A DNA stretch of 64,000 bases, from NCBI GenBank assembly GCA_024500155.1, contig CM044858.1, positions 5,332,001-5,396,000 on the forward strand, written 5' to 3'. A program made the translations under genes and the position numbers. Below, in pieces: positions 1 through 12,346 of the stretch; position 1 is the first letter of the stretch, and every line of letters starts with the position of its first letter. The notes under the pieces are model-generated. The model searched no databases. It saw only the letters and a program-made list of their open reading frames with translations, and was not told the DNA's origin. This DNA comes from Chenopodium formosanum. Lineage: Eukaryota > Streptophyta > Magnoliopsida > Caryophyllales > Amaranthaceae.

Positions 1-61
1 TAAACTTACAAATTTTGATTAGAATCTGAATCGAAATCAAATGAGATAGATGAAATTACAC

Positions 62-145
62 TTTGAAAGGAAGCTTTGGATCGGAAGTCAGTGTTATCTT
101 GAAGGACACCTTGCCCCCTCCTCCTCCTTCTGCTCCACTCGCCAT
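62..145 (-). CDS. UFM1: UFM1 ubiquitin-fold modifier, exon 1 (partial)
   Basis: First coding exon of the ubiquitin-like modifier that the UBA5/UFC1/UFL1 cascade attaches to targets such as ribosomal protein uL24 at the ER. ATG is at 145. The exon encodes 28 residues: a short Gly-rich start (MASGAEGGGGG) and then KVSFKITLTSDPKLPFK, which is the first beta-hairpin signature of UFM1. It ends in phase 0 at 62, followed on the minus strand by a GTGTAA donor. The remaining exons, including the C-terminal Val-Gly processing site, lie left of the window. The Gly-rich insertion after Met-Ala is longer than in the Arabidopsis protein as I remember it. The motif is highly specific, so the family call is strong although only a third of the protein is visible. 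The next gene, a thaumatin-like gene on the same strand, is also its neighbour in Arabidopsis. Confidence 0.85.
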
Positions 146-952
146 TGTTTTCGCTGAATTGAGACCTTCTTCCTTACCCGATCAATCAAATAATTCTCTG
201 CGTTTCAATTAAGCTTACTTTTCCAATTTTGTAACTCTTTATTATCTTTTGCAGCCCATTATCCTGCACTTGCGCCACTCTTCTTTTTTTCCCACTTAAG
301 GCCCAATTTCAATTCCCACATTTGACTTTAGACATATGGAGTCAATATTGGTTTACTTTAATTTAGACCTTGATAATCATGTTCCCAAACCAAAATTATT
401 GAAATCTTATGCTATAAATGTATAAGAATGATAAATTTCATACAATTAAATTTTTAAGATCATTTAAAATTTAAATTATTTTCATGAGCTGACCTAGAAT
501 GGTGGTGTCATGGACCATGGCTATATTATTTTTTAATGACTCATAAGGTGAGAACAGATAGTACCATTGTCTAGAACAATACGAAGATTAATATTGCATT
601 ATAGTAATATTGCATTGCATATTAATGTTATGCTGTATATTATAGGAAAAAGGAAATACTCCGTATTATTTTTTTAGATAGATTTTTCTGGTAAAATTTC
701 TTCATTATATATACCACATAAATATTAATATCAACAAAATGAGATATAACCTCAAATACATAAAATGCGTGTTTATTCATCGACTCTGGTTTCATGTTGA
801 TACATTGATATTCAAACAAATTATTTTCCATGTACAAGTACAAACCTCCTTCCTCCTTCATTCCAACAAAAATAAAAAGCACAAAAAATTACAATGTATA
901 AATCCAAGTTCAAAAGGATTGGAGCAAAGGGAATTATTTTACAAGATAATCA
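146..952. other. Intergenic, UFM1 to thaumatin-like gene 1
   Basis: AT-rich spacer holding the UFM1 promoter side and the 3' flank of thaumatin-like gene 1. I see no coding region, RNA gene or repeat in it; short open frames on both strands show no family resemblance. Confidence 0.6.
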
Positions 953-2008
953 TTAAATACTCCGCAAAGTTACAAGGAATAGTAGAGCAAACATGAAAGA
1001 CCACCATTTATTGAGATGTGAGTCCATCCTTGTAGAACCGCTACAAATTAGTTTATCGTCATGGTACGTGCACGCCCGCTTTGACCTACACATACATAAT
1101 TAAGCCAGATCAAATCCAAAGTTAGAAATTAATCAAACACAATTGATAAAGTCAAAAAGAGATTAAAAACAAATAAAAGGTACTAACTTGGAAGAACAGA
1201 AAGTGATGATGTAATCGGTGCCAGTACAGGTAAAAATGCTGGTAGGATCATCATAAGCATAACTATAAGAAGTAGGGCAAGCTTGCTTGAACAACTTTGA
1301 ATAATAAGTAGGATGGCAAACCGATGGACCGCCGTAAAGTCCCCTACAACAATACTCATCGGTGTCAAACACGTCACAAGCACTCCGGCAAGCCACCGTC
1401 TTGCTACGATCACCAGGAGCTTTGACAGACAGCTCCTTGGGACAATTCTTTCTAAGGTCTTGATTGCACCCAGCAGTTGTACAGTTACCTGCCCCGTGTA
1501 ACGGTTTTATTGACACTGGTATGTTAAACCCATCCACCAAGCTGACGTCATAGAAGTCTGTTTTTGCCAGGGTGAACTCCGCTAAGGTTGCGGGTGGCTT
1601 ACCGGCGGCAGCACATTTTAAAGATGTGCCGCACGCACCAGTGACGCATGTGCCATTTCCACTTTGATCGAAGTTGCACCCAGTCCGAGCCCAAATTCGG
1701 CCTGACCATCCAATGGGAGCAGTGAAGACCCTTGACTGGCCTTGCTTTAAGGGAAAGCCTCCTCCCTCGAAGCTGTCGCCTGGTATTATTGCTGGCCATA
1801 TCGTCTCTCTACAATCGTTTGTGAGTGTGAACACTCTAGACGCTTCTGATATCCTCCATCTCCCTGCATTAATAAGTAATTGCATTATTGATTATATCTC
1901 GTAACTTACATTAAGGTCATTAACGTACAACAAAGAATAATTACCTATAGAAAGAAGAAAGCAAATGATAAAGACAAAAGATGTGAGTGAAATTGGATTT
2001 GTCTGCAT
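953..2008 (-). CDS. Thaumatin-like protein (PR-5 family), copy 1
   Basis: Three exons on the minus strand: 2008-1945, 1863-1188, 1085-953, giving 290 residues. Exon 1 is a signal peptide (MQTNPISLTSFVFIICFLLSI). Exon 2 carries the whole thaumatin fold with all 16 cysteines of the family, the WSGRIW segment and the acidic-cleft region (LAEFTL, DFYDVSLVDGFN), so eight disulfides are expected. Exon 3 adds a tail with two further cysteines (ACTYHDDKLIC) and a hydrophobic end (FMFALLFLVTL), compatible with a GPI signal or membrane anchor. Family members are secreted defence proteins, some binding beta-1,3-glucan. Introns are phase 1 (81 bp) and phase 2 (102 bp). The exon-2 frame runs on past the donor to a stop at about 1163, but the parallel structure of copy 2 argues that exon 3 is real. 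About 85% identical to copy 2 over the exon-2 core by eye. Confidence 0.88.
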
Positions 2009-3483
2009 GATTAATCGGGATGAGATGGATAATAAAAGAGATGGATGAAATTGCGGAAGGAAAAATGGTGGTTGATTTAAAGGACTGCATTGCAAAGCAT
2101 GTAGGAGAAAATAATGAATTAGGAGGAATGCGTGAGACAAAGAGGAATAATAAGAATATGCATTCCCTGACTTTTGCAACAACATTTGGTTGATTCGTTG
2201 TCCAGACCTAACCTAGCCTCCAAGTTCTCTTCCATCTTTTTCATTCATCTATCAGAGTTGTTTTACACAAAGGATCTTTTTACATTAAGCCATGATGAGA
2301 TCGATATACCCTACTTAATTGTACTAGTACCATAATGTAAAGTCTTTTTTCTTTCTTAACAAACTAGTGAAGATTCCAATTCAATGGTTTAAAGCATTCA
2401 TTAATTCGTTTACAATTAACAATGGAGTACTATGTACGTATTGTCTCACATAGCTAGACAATACACAATAGGAGATTACTAGTAAATTTATACACCACAC
2501 TTTTTTTTTTTTTTTTTTTTTTTTGAACAACCACACACTTTGTAGTTAAGCTATTTAAAATGCTTGATTTTTTTGCTAATTGGCCTGATCAACACATACG
2601 AAGTATATCTAATCTCTTTAGCTTTGGTATAGTGGTTCAAACAATTATTAATTTATGCACCCGATCGAATTACATAAAGGTTAAATTCAAAGAATAGAAA
2701 GACTAAACTCAAATAACAAAAAATGCTAAAAAATAAAATTAATTTATTCGTTTAATTTTTTGGGTAATCACATGCTAAATCCAATTGCTTATTAGATTTA
2801 ACATGGTCAGATTGATATCCTAGTGCATATGTTTTCATTTCATAGGAAATGCTAGCTACAAGATGTTACTAGCTAAATTATGTTAATTAATTTCTGCTTC
2901 CTTAATCAAGGTCAAGTAAATAAGAGTATTTATTTTTGTACCATGATGATTTTTCCAATCAATATAAACAATAATTCCATCTTATTCCAAATGTTAAATA
3001 TGTGAAGGAGAGAAAAGACTCTCAATTATTTTTTACTTGTATATATGCAAAGAGAGTAGAAACTCAATCTTTAGCATTAGGTTTGAAGAGCAAATTAAAA
3101 GAGCTTAACGTTAATATATAACAAGGTACAACGAGTGGGGAGGGGAAATTATTTCAATTATTATCCATGAGGTACGTCATCAGATCATAAGGAATCCTTC
3201 ATACAAAGTAGGGTTATTATGTAATGGTACATTACAGACAATTAAAATACTTCATACATACATATATTATATAATTATGTAACCGATAAGAGTGATACCA
3301 CTGATACGTATGGTATGTAAGTCACATTTGAGTACATATGGTTCACATTTCATTGGAAAATTTGATATTATACATTATTTACAAAGTGATTGTACTGTTG
3401 ATGTTTCAACAAAAAAAAAAAAAAAAAAAAAAAGCAGAATTAAAGTTACAAAATGACATTACTAATTATCCAAAAGCTGAATT
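2009..3483. other. Spacer between tandem thaumatin-like genes
   Basis: About 1.5 kb of AT-rich DNA with a 24-base T run (2501-2524) and a 23-base A run (3411-3433), the latter just beyond the 3' end of copy 2. I see no gene. It must contain the promoter of copy 1, but I could not fix a TATA box. Confidence 0.6.
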
Positions 3484-4591
3484 TTACAGGGTACTCCACA
3501 AAGTTACTAGGAATACTAGAGCAACGGCGAGTGACAGCCATCTACTGAGCAATGATTTTAATCCCATAGATCCGTTACTGCAAATCAGTTTGTTGTTATG
3601 GTATGTACACACAGGCTGAGACCTGTACAAATAAAAGACAAATATACAACCTCAAATCCAAGCAAAAAATATAACTATGATTAGTCAAAATTATAATTAA
3701 TTATACGGAGCATTATTGAACAAAAGAATTGGACATATAAGTATATATGTACCTGGAAGAACAGAATGTAACAACATAATCAGTACCAGAACAGGTAAAA
3801 ATGCTGGTAGGATCATCATAAGCATAACTATAAGAAGTAGGACATGCTTGTTTGAATAACTTCGAATAATAATTAGGATGGCATGTAACCGGATTCCCAT
3901 AAACAGCCCTACAACAATAATCATCCGTGTTGAAAACGTCGCAAGCACTCCGGCATGCGACCGTCTCCCCGTGATCAGGGGACTTAACAGAAAGCTCCTT
4001 GGGGCAGTTCTTCCTGAGGTCATCATCACACCCCGCAATCGTACAATTCCCTACACCGTTTAGGGGCTTCACTGCCATGGGGATGTTAAACCCGTCGACA
4101 AGGCTCACGTCGTAGAAGTCTACTTTAGCTAGTGTAAACTCTGCTAAGGTTGCTGGTGGCTTCCCTGCAGCACCACATTTGAGGGATGTGCCGCATGCAC
4201 CAGTGAGGCAGGTGCCGTTGCCATCTCGATCAAAGTCACAACCAGTTCGGCCCCATATTCGGCCTGACCATCCTACGGGAGCGTTGAATACCATGGATTG
4301 GCCGGGTTTTAAGGTGAATCCTCCTCCTTGGAAGCTTTGGCCAGGGGTTACAGCAGGCCATATGGTCTCTTTACAATCGTTTTTGATGGTGAATATTCTT
4401 GCTGCTTCTGTTTTTATCCAGCTTCCTAGATTTATATTAACATAATATTTGAATTATATTGTACGTACATTAATGTCTGCAAATAGTCAATCAAGTGATT
4501 AAAAATAGATATCGAAAATCAATTAATCATACATACCTTGAGAAATAAGGAAGAAAATAAAGACAAAAAATGAAATTGGTGTAGTGTCCAT
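3484..4591 (-). CDS. Thaumatin-like protein (PR-5 family), copy 2
   Basis: Three exons: 4591-4537, 4425-3753, 3622-3484, giving 288 residues. Exon 1 is a short signal peptide (MDTTPISFFVFIFFLISQ). Exon 2 has the full thaumatin domain with 16 cysteines. Exon 3 encodes RSQPVCTYHNNKLICSNGS and a hydrophobic C-terminus (LSLAVALVFLVTL), matching copy 1 in length, cysteine spacing and intron phase. Same strand as copy 1 and about 2.6 kb away, so a tandem duplication. Donor GTATGT after exon 1 and GTACAT after exon 2 are both good. A secreted, possibly membrane-anchored, defence-type protein is the likely product; enzymatic or glucan-binding activity cannot be read from the sequence. The presence of a thaumatin-like gene between UFM1 and LAX3 matches the Arabidopsis order. 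Confidence 0.88.
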
Positions 4592-6920
4592 AATATCCTA
4601 CAGTTGGAATTGATTTATGTCTAAAATTCATGGGTTGATTGATTTATAACATGAATGCACGGCAATGATAAAGAAGTTAGGAATACGTGAATAGTGGAAA
4701 CATCCATCTAATCTAATCTAAATTCAAAAGGCAAGACTATCCTATTAGCTTTATGCAGAGCAGCCCTGTTGATTAATTAATCAAAGTATGCGTTAAAAGT
4801 AATTAAATTAGGGTGATTCTTTGAAAGCAAGTTGTGTTTGGTTCTATTCTTGCTTGCTTTCAGAAAAGCTCATGTGATGCTGTTAATTAATGCAGGGATC
4901 TCTTCACAACATGATATTTGGACCGCCCTTCATCAATATGCTTTGGGCTGGGCTTTTTAGTAGTGTACTCGTAGATAGAATCAGTATAATTGGGCTTGAT
5001 TATATGGCCCAAATTAATCAGTCAATACACCAAAGAGTCTACTGTACTTATTCTGGATTCGATTTCTTAGGTTCATTCCACACACATCCAGTCTTTTACT
5101 AGGCTTTATGATCCTTCCAAACCAAAAAGAAGGTTAAACTTTAGAGAGTTAATTATGATGACACAAACTACGTATTGTCAAACATATGTCCACGATTGAT
5201 CAATATGATACAACTATCTATGTATTCAGAATCAGTACAACAACATGCGCTATTGATTTAGGGTAGTGTTGCAATATTTGTAGTATGGGTGAACTGGCCG
5301 AATGATAAAACCAACACATACACATCTCTAAATCTCTAATATTGGATTCGAGTAATAACAAGTTTGAATGATGTTCAATAGTGTCTTCTAAAATAGGCTA
5401 CTGTTTAGCAAATAATACATACCATATGCCAATAAGAAAAATCCAATTGTGACGATTCTAGAGGTAAAGATGAGATTGATGTTGGAAAAATGGTAGTTGA
5501 TAGTGGTGGATGTGAGGCAAAAGTTAGCCAAAAATGAAGACGATTACTATTATGATTGATGATTTGATGTGGTGATAAATGATAACTCTCCAAGCATAAA
5601 ATACCAAATCTCGTTATCTCCTGCATAGTGTGACATATATTATACAGTTAGTTGAAGTTTAGCCTTGGCTACTTCCTGATGTCTGAAGCTTGTAATCAAT
5701 TAAGTAAACTACAGCTTATTGTTTCTGGTATCAAGTTATTAAGTAATGATTATGCATTTCCCACCGCGCACCCGCACAAAGTATAGAGAAATCATCAATC
5801 TATCTATAAATCTATAAATAAATAAAGTAGACGAGCTAGCTAAGCTAGGGAGCAACCAAATGTTCTTTCAGGTTGTGGAAAGGGCTCTTCAACATCTATC
5901 ATCCTTTAATTTGGCCTTCATTAAACAATCTCACCGATTTATGTAGATTAACATCGATCTTATATACACTAATTATTACGGAGATTAGTTGCATAGCCTG
6001 GCCCTAGACTACATAATTAGCCCTTTCTTCTCTTTTATTGTAAAGTCAGCCAGTTGGCACACGTGTGATGCTAATCATTATAAGCACCAAGCCCACCCCT
6101 CTTAATCATTTCTTCCATTCTTTAAATCAATATTAACCTCTAACTTCATCATTAATCTCCCCCTTGATCATTTTTACGAGTATTATTTTATGGTTTATTA
6201 CCATAATACGAACTCCATATAGTCAATAAAAACGATAAAATGTCAGTTTACAATTTAGAGGATATCAATACAACAAATTAAAGCACAAATTATAGAATGT
6301 ATGAAAAAAGAAATTTGAACTTTACTTTAATAATTTGCTAAAAAAAGGTATTCGTATTACATCTTTTAACTTTTAAAATTTTAAAAATTATACAAGTATT
6401 AGATTTTAAGCGTGTTCAACACAATTTAGATATATCATTATATCCTATATGTATTGGCGTATTGGTGTTGGACACGATATCTTGAATGAGTTGCATTAGT
6501 TGGAGGGTGTTTTCATCTTTGTAGTAGTTGTAAGCTTGAATATGATTAGTTATAAAAGTAAATGTAATATGAAGTTGAATACTGATTAAATAATAAAGAT
6601 AAAAATAGTACATGGGGATTGATAGCTTAAAGCGGCGTGATAGTGAGATAGACATCCCGCTCGTGGGGTTGCATGCTAGAGTGACCCAAACAGAGAACCT
6701 GAATAAGAGGAAAAGGAAATAAAAAAGAAAAAGAAATGAAATGAAAATTGAAAAATGAAAAAAAAGAAAAAAAAGATGTTGGTTGGATGGCCACGGCTAG
6801 CTAGCAAGAGAGTGTGTGCGTGGGAGATGGGGACAAAACTATATCACCTACCAATTAAATGAGAGCGATGATCCCATACATTCATACATACATATATACA
6901 TGGCAAACAAACACCTTTTT
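4592..6920. other. Intergenic, thaumatin pair to repeat cluster before LAX3
   Basis: About 2.3 kb of AT-rich spacer. Open frames at 4890-5102 and 5405-5626 have no recognisable domain and no splice-supported extension. No tRNA or complete transposon seen. Confidence 0.55.
4642..4648 (-). promoter_or_regulatory. Candidate TATA box, thaumatin-like copy 2
   Basis: TATAAAT on the minus strand, 51-57 bases upstream of the ATG at 4591. This allows a very short 5' leader. The word is common in AT-rich DNA, so support is positional only. Confidence 0.35.
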
Positions 6921-6930
6921 AAAATAATAA

Positions 6931-7225
6931 CTAGTGAGTAGCCCGGGCGTTGCCCCGGGATACTACTTTTGTAGTTGTGCAAGTGCTAATTCGTAAGAGC
7001 ATTTAATAGTGTGTATGTAGTATGTATATTCAATACTTTCATGGTATAATACTATTTAGTGTGAAACATTAAAGCATAACCAACAATTTGCCTAGATGGT
7101 TAAGTAATAACATTTCTTCAAAGTGGTCAAGGGTTCGAACCTTTTCATCATAAGGAGTTGAGTGAGTGACGTGGTAGTGAGGGGGTCTACGTGGCGTAGA
7201 GACATTTTTAGGAACGCCTTTTCAG
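6931..7225 (-). mobile_element. Candidate Helitron-like/SINE composite, member A
   Basis: Read on the minus strand, the left end shows a GC hairpin (CCCGGGgcaacgCCCGGG) followed seven bases later by CTAGT, the arrangement of a Helitron 3' terminus (hairpin, then CTRR, insertion before T). Inside, about 7088-7142, lies a tRNA-like stretch with an A-box-like segment and a perfect B-box core (GGTTCGAACC). The far side (GTCTACGTGG...TTAGGAACGCC) recurs at 16760-16795 (member B). The 5' end is not proven. Confidence 0.4.
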
Positions 7226-7407
7226 CTTAATTTTAATTTAGTTCAGTTTAGCTTCAATCAGTTCAGTTCAGCTCCTAATTTCCTTCTCTCATAAAATATT
7301 CATTTCAGTTCAGTTCAATTCAGTTCAGCTTAGCTTAGCTTAGCTCCAATCAATTCAGTTCAGTTCAGTTCAATTCAGCTCAATTCTGTAGATGTGAACA
7401 GGCCCTA
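7221..7407 (-). repeat. TTCAG-rich MITE-like element, copy A
   Basis: Dense imperfect array of the 5-mer TTCAG and variants around a unique core (CTCTCATAAAATATTCATTT), ending in GTGAACAGGCCCTAA. The same structure, inverted, is at 12347-12560. It lies about 270 bp upstream of the LAX3 start, within its likely promoter region. Boundaries are approximate and no target duplication was found. Confidence 0.6.
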
Positions 7408-7548
7408 AAGCAATTGACCGAGCTAATCATTGCTCCCCTCTAATAAGAGTCCTTTTAAGAAGCTGCTCCTTTCGCATTCATTTCTAAGCTACAATGACTA
7501 CTACTTAAGTCAAGTCCTCCTACTCCTTCCTACCTTACCTTAGCTTAC

Positions 7549-7557
7549 TATATATAA
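7549..7557 (+). promoter_or_regulatory. Candidate TATA box of LAX3
   Basis: TATATATAA, 118 bases upstream of the LAX3 ATG, giving a plausible leader of about 90 bases. Positional evidence only. Confidence 0.45.
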
Positions 7558-7674
7558 TCTACTACTTATTATTTATTAACATACATACAAGTGCTCAATT
7601 TCATTTGTGTGAGACAACTAAACTTAACTCTATTTTGATACCAGTATATATTTACAGAAACTTATAGTAAACTT

Positions 7675-9885
7675 ATGGCTTCTGAGAAGGTGGAGACGGT
7701 GGTAGCTGGGAACTACGTCGAAATGGAGAGAGAAGAAGGTCCGGAAGAGTCTTGTTCCATTAAGACCAAGCTTTCCAACTTTTTATGGCACGGTGGCTCT
7801 GTTTATGATGCATGGTTTAGCTGTTCTTCCAACCAGGTACTTATTATTTTAGCTTGTGTTATTATTCCCATCAATTAAACACTATGCACTGCACAAATAT
7901 ATACTAATTACTACTACTACTACTATACCACTGCATCAGGTTGCACAAGTACTACTAACACTACCATACTCATTCTCACAACTTGGGATGTTATCTGGAA
8001 TACTCTTCCAACTCTTCTACGGTTTGATGGGTAGCTGGACTGCTTACCTTATCAGTTTACTCTACGTCGAGTACAGAACCAGAAAAGAGAGAGATAAAGT
8101 TGATTTTAGGAACCATGTTATTCAGGTTTCCTTTTTATAACTTTTATGATATGATACAGAGGTATACTTTTGATCTATTCTCTTTTTGCTACCTAATTTG
8201 ACATTATATCGAATGATTGAATGAATGCAGTGGTTTGAAGTTCTTGATGGATTACTTGGGAAACATTGGAGAAATATTGGCCTATTCTTCAATTGCACTT
8301 TCCTTTTATTTGGATCTGTCATTCAGCTTATTGCTTGTGCTAGGTGAGTCTGCTCCTTGCTTTACTTTACTCAATTATAATAAAACATATACAATCCATT
8401 TATATGGTGATTATGATTATATGTTGATATGATTAAAAAAAAATGTGCAGCAATATATACTACATAAATGATAGCCTGGACAAGAGAACATGGACATATA
8501 TATTTGGTGCCTGCTGTGCAACGACAGTGTTCATACCATCATTCCACAATTACAGAATATGGTCATTTCTAGGCCTTATCATGACTACATATACTGCCTG
8601 GTATCTCACCATCGCGTCTCTCCTCCATGGCCAGGTATTTATATTCTCAATTTTCTTAATTTTAAACCTACAGCTTGAGGTTACATAATTTTTCTGCAGT
8701 CCTGCCGCGAGCTGACCTGAATTTTATTATGTTCTGTTTTTGTTAAAAAAATGATAATCTAAGGTAGACGGAGTAAAGCACTCTGGCCCTGCCAAGCTGG
8801 TTCTCTACTTCACGGGTGCTACCAACATTCTCTACACTTTTGGTGGCCATGCGGTCACTGTGTAAGTTTTTATGATTATCTTTTTCCTTTCTTTAATCAT
8901 TGTCATCGCCGCCAATTAAATATTTTATAATTTTGCAATCAACTTGGTTAAAATAGGAAGATGTTTGATTAAAATGTGTGGCATTACTAATTCAAACTAT
9001 GCTATCATGACTGAATGCAGAGAAATAATGCATGCAATGTGGAAGCCACAAAAGTTCAAGTTGATATATTTATTGGCAACATTGTATGTGTTAACTCTGA
9101 CCCTGCCATCAGCAAGTGCAGTGTATTGGGCATTTGGAGACATGCTACTAGATCATTCCAATGCCTTCTCTTTACTTCCTAGGACTGGTTTTAGGGACAC
9201 TGCTATTGTCCTCATGTTAATACATCAGGTTTGATCATTAGATCAGTAATACTGTATGTTAAATCATCTTTGGCATAACAACATGCAATTAATTAATTGA
9301 GATTTGGTATGTGCATGTGGTGCAGTTCATAACATTCGGATTTGCTTGCACTCCTCTATATTTCGTGTGGGAGAAATTCTTAGGCGTGCATGAAACAAAA
9401 AGCATTATGAAGCGGTCATTGGCGAGGCTTCCGGTTGTGATCCCAATATGGTTTTTAGCCATTGTTTTCCCTTTCTTCGGACCAATCAATTCAACAGTTG
9501 GATCACTATTGGTTAGTTTCACAGTGTACATAATTCCGGCCATGGCTCATATGATTACTTTTGCACCAGCAGCCGCTCGTGAGGTAAATCATTATGTACC
9601 GAATAAATGTTATGTTCGTTGTTTATAATAATATGAATTCAAATATTAAGTTAATTAATAAGTAAAATGTTCAAAATTGAACAGAATGCAGTGGAGAGAC
9701 CGCCATCATTCCTAGGAGGGTGGGCAGGAATGTACAGCATGAACATAATCGTAGTGGTATGGGTGTTTGTGGTAGGGTTTGGGCTTGGTGGGTGGGCCAG
9801 CATGATGAATTTCATACAGCAAGTTAACACATTTGGCCTTTTTGCCAAGTGCTATCAATGCCCTCCTCATAAGCCCAAGCTTTGA
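7675..9885 (+). CDS. LAX3: LAX3-type auxin influx carrier
   Basis: Eight exons: 7675-7836, 7940-8125, 8231-8343, 8451-8634, 8764-8861, 9021-9228, 9326-9583, 9685-9885; 469 residues, against 470 for Arabidopsis LAX3. An amino-acid/auxin permease (AAAP family) that imports IAA with protons at the plasma membrane, about 11 membrane segments. Diagnostic stretches are NYVEMEREE near the start, HGGSVYDAWFSCSSNQ, LPYSFSQLGMLSGI, FGACCATTVFIPSFHNY, GHAVTVEIMHAMWKP and SASAVYWAFGD. The N-terminus (MASEKVETVVAGNY) and short C-terminus (CYQCPPHKPKL) favour LAX3 over LAX2 or AUX1, whose tails are longer. All introns are GT-AG; the acceptor before exon 5 is AAG rather than the usual CAG/TAG. Intact in every exon. 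SOV and the aminotransferase lie downstream in the same relative order as in Arabidopsis. Confidence 0.95.
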
Positions 9886-12346
9886 ACTTATGCTTTTTTC
9901 TTTTTTTAATTTTTTTTTTCTTCTAGGGAGCTAAGCAAGCAAAACCTGTTGATCATTATATACTCCGTACGTAATACATAGAGTGTGTAAAGTTTGGCTT
10001 TTTTTTTTTTTCCTTCTCTTATTTTAATGAGCAAGGTTGTTTAAACCTTTTTGTATTTCCGTGAGTTAATTGATAAGATATGTAAACTTGGTTTTTCATG
10101 GAATTTTGTACTTCATATATTAACACTTTTTGGCATGGATAGATCTGGTGTGTTTTGTGAACGTGAAATAATCATATTTTTAAGCAATTGTATATTTAAA
10201 TATTTCGTATATAAAGAGAACATCATATGCACCTACCCCAAGAAATTACAAAGTGGATTCCGGTATTTTTATTTGAGCCAATCATATTTTATTGTCTATT
10301 TTCTCTATTCTAATAGTTGTATTATTTATCTTACGGTCTCCAATATACTCGTATTACAACAATGAATATACGACAAATGTTAATATTTTGCAAACATACA
10401 TTAAGATAAGGCTAATAAAATATCATATGCATGATTATTTTCTCTTGTATATCAATCAAAATTTATGATAATAAAATATTGAACTTAGCTTTAAGTCTTT
10501 AACCTTTATACGACCTTTAAAGTGAAAAGGTGCAACTATTAGTGAACGGAAAATGTATATATATAAACTATGTAAATTCAAGCAATAAAGGTATGTAAAA
10601 ACTTCATGAAGTATTTATTAAAATTGCATGTATTAAAAAAATAAATAATATATAGTGACTACATATGAATAAGTTATTAAGAACATGTATGCGGTTGTTC
10701 TTATATATACATAGAGCGGTGATATTGAAACTTATACTTTGGATGTACCAGTTAGTATATGCTTTACCAAACATCGAGAACATATATATATATACACATA
10801 TATAACTTAACCCACGACAAAAATCGTAACTAAATAACTTTATTATTTTTAGCATCAGTACAATAATTTATCCTAGATTAACCAATTAATTTAAAACAGT
10901 TTAGCTTGGGGTTTGAAAAATATTATAGTTAGAGTACAGAAAATGATGCACAAAGTTGTCGAATGTTGAATGATTTAGAAAGGCGTAGCAATCAAGGTAA
11001 GGTAAAGGAAGTCAGATGGAAATTGCGAGCAGCCATGCATGTAACATGCAATGTCTGTGTGTGTGTGATTAAAAAAGAATTGAAGAAGAAAAAACTAACG
11101 CAAAAATCCAAGTGATTTTACCTAAACTTTATGGCCTATATATACAGTGCAGACATACGGTTATGGTGGTCCTTTGATTTAGTTCCATTTATAGCAACTT
11201 CATACATACCTTATCACTTACCCTCCTTCTCCTTGTCTATTCCTACTTTGTGTTTTTATCTCCTGGATTTTGCCTAACGACAAACTATATTTTACACTAA
11301 CAACTAACTTCATTTAAACGACTTCTCCATCTTTCTTAATTTTATACATTAAGATTTTTTACTTTTCAAAATATGAAATTACGTATAAGTATTTTCAAGA
11401 TGATCCTATGGTAGTCATTCTTGCTTTAAAATGACTATCATTATACCGTACTAATTTTATATTGGCTGATTTTTTTAAAATGTCAAAATTATTTATAAAT
11501 CATTTCAAATAGTTGCACTAACTAATTGCATGTTGGAATACTAGTTGATGATGATTAAACTGACCGAAGGAGATGATGTTGTGGAAAAGCAATACATGGT
11601 CAGTTGGTCACATTATGGAGCAATGGAGGTATATCTTGTTACAAACAAATTAATACAAAGTACTTGTTAATTACTTAATATCTACTCATTTGACAATCTT
11701 TAAACAATTTTGTAGATAAAAATGTATTAGTTTTGTATATTATTATATGTACGTATTACTTTATTAGTTTAGTCATCCACTCGTCCTCTCTTTTCTATCT
11801 TTTGTAGAGTACGCCAATTATTACTCTCTATCAATTTCTATGGCTAATACTCAATAAAATCAGATCAAATAAAACTTGTAGCAACAATTATCGATCTTCA
11901 CATTGCACATACATAAGTGTGAATCTACGTACATTAACATTGGTGATTGCGAAAGAAGGTAATGGAGCTTTAACGACTTAATTAGGACAACACGTACAAT
12001 GACTTTAAAAGAAGCGAGAAAAGACCATTTTATCCACCCTTGCTTATGGCTAGTAATCTCCCATAGATATCAATCTTACAAATTACAATCCTATCATTAT
12101 ACTTTTTCCAATCAAGATGAGATGACACTTTGAATTCAGAGATAGATCGATGCCAGAATAAACATGTGAGAGAAATCAAAAGAAATCTGTTTATAAAGAA
12201 GGCAACCCCATCAGGATAAAGGAAACGGATATAAAGCAAACTATATTAGGTTCGTTTGACATGAGAGTAATTATTGATGCAGAAATGTCAGCATTCTATC
12301 AATTTCATCAATAATCAGTGGAAACTGGAAAGGAAACTTTTTACGA
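9886..12346. other. Intergenic, downstream of LAX3
   Basis: About 2.5 kb AT-rich DNA. No coding region supported; open frames at 10051-10365 and 10604-10855 are low-complexity translations of AT-rich sequence. No tRNA, no clear transposon ends. Confidence 0.55.

Noticed and set aside
4890..5102. Small plus-strand gene
   Set aside because: 70-residue frame with no domain and no splice-supported extension.
5405..5626. Third thaumatin-like leader or remnant
   Set aside because: Only vague resemblance to the copy-1 upstream frame; no thaumatin exon nearby.
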